A DNA stretch of 64,000 nucleotides from the NCBI RefSeq assembly GCF_002024165.1, contig NZ_MWQN01000001.1, positions 5,332,001 through 5,396,000 of the forward strand. The letters run 5' to 3'. The stretch comes from Embleya scabrispora (GTDB lineage: Bacteria; Actinomycetota; Actinomycetes; Streptomycetales; Streptomycetaceae). Under the pieces are notes generated by a model. It made no database searches and was not told the origin of the DNA. It saw nothing but the letters and a program-made list of their open reading frames with translations. Every line of letters starts with the position of its first letter. Position 1 is the first letter of the stretch. The translations under genes were made by a program, and so were the position numbers. This document shows positions 61,845 to 64,000 of this stretch, piece by piece.

Positions 61845-62926
61845 CGGGCGTGCTCCTTGAGCTTGCCGCGCTTGACCAGCGCGATCAGGAACGGCGCGCC
61901 GAGGATCGCGGTGACCACGCCCACCTCGAGTTCGCCGGGGCGCGCCACCACTCGGCCGACGACGTCGGCGCCGATGGTCAGGGTCGCGCCCGCGAGGCCG
62001 GAACACGGTACGAGCCAGCGCGCGTCCGGGCCGGTGAAGGCCCGCACCACATGCGGAACGACCAGGCCGACGAAGGTGATCGGGCCGGCCGCGGCGACCG
62101 CGGCACCGGCGAGCAGGATGACCGCGAGGGCGCCGAGCGCGCGGGTGGCGCCGACCTTGACGCCGAGGGTCGAGGCGAGGTCGTCGCCCAGGGCGAGGGC
62201 GTTGAGCCGCCCGCACAGGCCCAGGGCCAGGAGCAGCCCGACGGCCACGAACGGCAGCAGGCGCACGCCGAGATCGGTGTCGCGCCCGGCCAGCGAGCCG
62301 ACCGCCCAGAAGCGGTACTGGTCGAGGGTGCGTACGTCCAGGAGCACGAGCGCGTTGGTGAACGCGTCGAGCAGCGCGCTCACGGCGGCACCGGCGAGGG
62401 CGAGTTTGGCCGGGGTGGCGCCGCCGTATCCGGTGCCGCCGACGAGGTAGGCGAGCAGGCCCGCGACCGCGCCGCCGAGGAAGGCGAACCACACGTACTG
62501 GTAAGGGCTGGTCAGTCCGAGCAGGCCGATGCTCGCGGCGACCGCGCAGGCCGCCCCCGCGCTGACCCCGATCAGCCCGGGGTCGCCGAGCGGGTTTCGG
62601 GTGATGTCCTGCGCGACCGCGCCCGCCACGCCGAGCGAGAGGCCCACGAGCAGGCCGAGGAACGTACGCGGCACGCGCAGGTCCCGAACGATGACCGCGT
62701 CCCCCGCACGACTGCCGCCGAGGGCGTGCAGGACGTCCGCGAGTGGAACGGTCTTGGCTCCGATGGCGAGCGACGCGAACACCACGATCGCCAGGGCCGC
62801 GAGCAGTACGGCCGCCACCGTGACCCGGCGGCCGGCGCCGTGGCGGACGGGCTCCGCCGGCCGGGCGGGAGCCGCGCGTGGAGCGGCGAGATCGATGTTC
62901 GAAGGCACGAACGTAAGGTAAGGCAC
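61841..62926 (-). CDS. fecC: FecCD-family siderophore permease (first subunit)
   Basis: This permease of about 361 residues contains VIVRDLRVPRTFLGLLVGLS, TRNPLGDPGLIGVSAGAAC, LASTLGVKVGATRALG and AGPITFVGLVVPHVVRAFTG, the FecCD pattern, with about ten hydrophobic segments. The true start is uncertain. GTG at 62926 lies inside a candidate iron box and lacks a ribosome site; GTG at 62908 (VPSNIDLA) is an alternative. A leaderless transcript is possible. It is the first gene of the iron-uptake operon, controlled by the boxes at 62914-62986. Confidence 0.9.
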   Translation of the reverse strand: MPYLTFVPSNIDLAAPRAAPARPAEPVRHGAGRRVTVAAVLLAALAIVVFASLAIGAKTVPLADVLHALGGSRAGDAVIVRDLRVPRTFLGLLVGLSLGVAGAVAQDITRNPLGDPGLIGVSAGAACAVAASIGLLGLTSPYQYVWFAFLGGAVAGLLAYLVGGTGYGGATPAKLALAGAAVSALLDAFTNALVLLDVRTLDQYRFWAVGSLAGRDTDLGVRLLPFVAVGLLLALGLCGRLNALALGDDLASTLGVKVGATRALGALAVILLAGAAVAAAGPITFVGLVVPHVVRAFTGPDARWLVPCSGLAGATLTIGADVVGRVVARPGELEVGVVTAILGAPFLIALVKRGKLKEHAR

Positions 62927-62932
62927 GCCTAA
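62914..62932 (-). promoter_or_regulatory. Weaker iron box (DtxR/IdeR-type operator)
   Basis: TAAGGTAAGGCACGCCTAA matches 14 of 19 positions of the actinobacterial iron box TTAGGTTAGGCTAACCTAA. It overlaps the 5' end of the permease operon, so binding of an iron-loaded repressor there would block it directly. Confidence 0.6.
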
Positions 62933-62967
62933 TACCCGGAAAGCACGACCCTGCCGCTTGTGTCTGG

Positions 62968-62986
62968 ATAGGTAAGGCTAACCTCA
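62968..62986 (+). promoter_or_regulatory. Strong iron box (DtxR/IdeR-type operator)
   Basis: ATAGGTAAGGCTAACCTCA matches 16 of 19 positions of TTAGGTTAGGCTAACCTAA, including the central GGCTAACCT. It lies 91 nt before the binding-protein gene in the divergent promoter, so it can repress that gene and perhaps the permease operon when iron is plentiful. Confidence 0.8.
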
Positions 62987-63076
62987 TCCCCACTTCCCGG
63001 ATGCTCCCGGATGCGGACGGCCGCGCGCCGCACCGGGTCCGGGCGTCCCGCCGTATCGCTCATCCCTGGAGGGCAC

Positions 63077-64000
63077 ATGCTCACGCTCGGACGCCGCAGA
63101 CGGCGCGCCCGTCTCGGCCTCGCCGCACTCGCCATCGCGCTGACGGCGGGCCTGACCGCATGCGGCGAGGGCTCGGACGACAAGGCCGAGGGCGCCGGCG
63201 GGTCCACGGCGGCGTCCTCCGGCGGGGCCGCCTCCACGGCCTCCTTCCCGCGCACCATCACGCACGACAAGGGCACCACCACGATCAAGGAGAAGCCCAA
63301 GCGGGTCGTGGCGCTCGACAACAGCCTCGTCGAGGCGGTCGCCGGCCTCGACGTCCCGCTGGTCGGCGGCATCGGCTCCTACCGCGACCAGAAGGGCTTC
63401 CCGGCCCGCCTCGGCGACGCGGTGAAGAACACCAAGGACGTCGGCCCGCTGGACAGCCCCAACCTCGAACAGATCGCGCTGCTCAAGCCCGACCTGATCG
63501 TCTCCGCGACCGTGCGACACGACCAGCTCTACGCCCAGTTGGCCAAGATCGCGCCGACCGTCTTCGTCAAGACCACCGGCCCGACCTGGAAGGACAACGT
63601 CAAGCTCGTCGGCCGGGCGCTCGGCGAGGACGACAAGGCCGGCGCCAAGCTCACCGCCTACGAGACGCGCGCCAAGAAGATCGGCGACGCGATCAACACG
63701 AAGGCGAACAAGCCGACGGTGTCCATCGTGCGCTTCGTGGACGGCCCGACGCGCATCTACCTGAGCAAGACGTTCAGCGGCATCATCCTGAGCGACATGG
63801 GCCTGGCCCGCCCCGAGAACCAGCGCGACCCCGAGAAGTTCAACATCGAACTCAGCGAGGAGCAGATCGGGCAGGCCGACGCCGACCACATCTTCATGAC
63901 CACCTTCTCCGGCGGCGAGGAGCGCAAGAACAAGTTCCTGGCCAACCCGCTGTGGCAGCGCCTGAAGGCGGTACAGGCCGGGCACGTGTACGAGGTCAAG
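63077..64000 (+). CDS. Iron-siderophore-binding lipoprotein (3'-partial)
   Basis: This gene is open to the end of the window, 308 codons without a stop. The N-terminus has three Arg pairs, a hydrophobic core and lipobox LTAC (Cys about residue 29), then a Gly/Ser/Ala spacer. The binding domain shows RVVALDNSLVEAVAGLDVPL, LEQIALLKPDLIVSATVRHD, APTVFVKTTGPTWKDNVKLV and TFSGGEERKNKFL, typical of family-8 (FhuD/FepB-like) receptors. It starts at ATG with TGGAGGG 5 nt upstream. It is divergent from the permease-ATPase operon and shares its iron boxes, so it is its receptor. Confidence 0.93.
   Translation, partial: MLTLGRRRRRARLGLAALAIALTAGLTACGEGSDDKAEGAGGSTAASSGGAASTASFPRTITHDKGTTTIKEKPKRVVALDNSLVEAVAGLDVPLVGGIGSYRDQKGFPARLGDAVKNTKDVGPLDSPNLEQIALLKPDLIVSATVRHDQLYAQLAKIAPTVFVKTTGPTWKDNVKLVGRALGEDDKAGAKLTAYETRAKKIGDAINTKANKPTVSIVRFVDGPTRIYLSKTFSGIILSDMGLARPENQRDPEKFNIELSEEQIGQADADHIFMTTFSGGEERKNKFLANPLWQRLKAVQAGHVYEVK

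Noticed and set aside
1-64000. CRISPR arrays, insertion sequences, rRNA operons
   Set aside because: No regularly spaced direct repeats with unique spacers, no transposase-like protein and no rRNA-like sequence were seen.

Overview
The window reads as chromosomal DNA of a high-GC, Streptomyces-like actinomycete. Third codon positions are almost entirely G or C, GTG starts and 1-4 nt gene overlaps are common, and the order tyrA - cmk - plsC-like - der, the ECF42/DGPF pair and the dispersed intergenic repeat family are typical of Streptomycetales. I cannot name genus or species.

Layout. 1-9.7 kb: a tight five-gene run with a membrane protein (start probably outside the window), a kinase-like protein and three paralogous GTPase-associated (GAP1-N2-like) proteins, the first fused to a GTPase. 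This is a predicted conflict or signalling island. 9.9-11.5 kb: a DGPF (YCII-like) protein and its ECF42 sigma factor, preceded by a candidate self-activated promoter. 11.5-12.0 kb: six repeat copies with 86 and 67 nt spacing. 12.1-16.3 kb: core genes tyrA, cmk, plsC-like and der. 16.3-24.9 kb: a small orphan ORF, a 20-bp perfect hairpin, bioA, a conserved hypothetical gene, a glycine betaine/proline-type ABC transporter (ATPase plus fused permease-binding protein), a lipoprotein and a LapA-like protein. 25-28.2 kb: a 14-helix drug exporter behind paired operator-like palindromes, 3-hydroxybutyryl-CoA dehydrogenase, and a vapBC locus whose toxin is broken.

28.3-39.1 kb: acyl-CoA catabolism. 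It holds an SDR, a PPOX flavoprotein, a fused double acyl-CoA dehydrogenase, a pair of single acyl-CoA dehydrogenases, an enoyl-CoA hydratase and an acyl-CoA ligase, interrupted by a membrane Ser/Thr kinase. 39.1-45.5 kb: DUF445, a solitary XRE antitoxin-like regulator, a divergent TetR/NAD(P)-binding pair and a divergent ArsR/MFS pair with visible operators.

45.7-51.8 kb: a polymorphic-toxin locus. Its order is a deaminase-type toxin, a SUKH-4-like immunity protein, a SUKH-like protein with a deaminase-like PC..C tail, an NTPase with a WD40-like C-terminus, and a WXG100/CpnT-N-like helical protein. 52-59 kb: PrpE-type acyl-CoA synthetase, an amino-acid-binding lipoprotein, a SLOG-like protein, a frameshifted TIGR04222-like gene and a large Ser/Thr kinase with DDATP repeats. 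59-64 kb: a frameshifted urate oxidase, then an iron-siderophore ABC system (FecC/D/E-type plus a divergent binding lipoprotein running off the end) under two iron boxes.

The two most promising stretches for unusual biology are the GAP1/GTPase island (1-9.7 kb) and the toxin/NTPase locus (45.7-51.8 kb). Family names come from motif recognition by eye, not from database searches.
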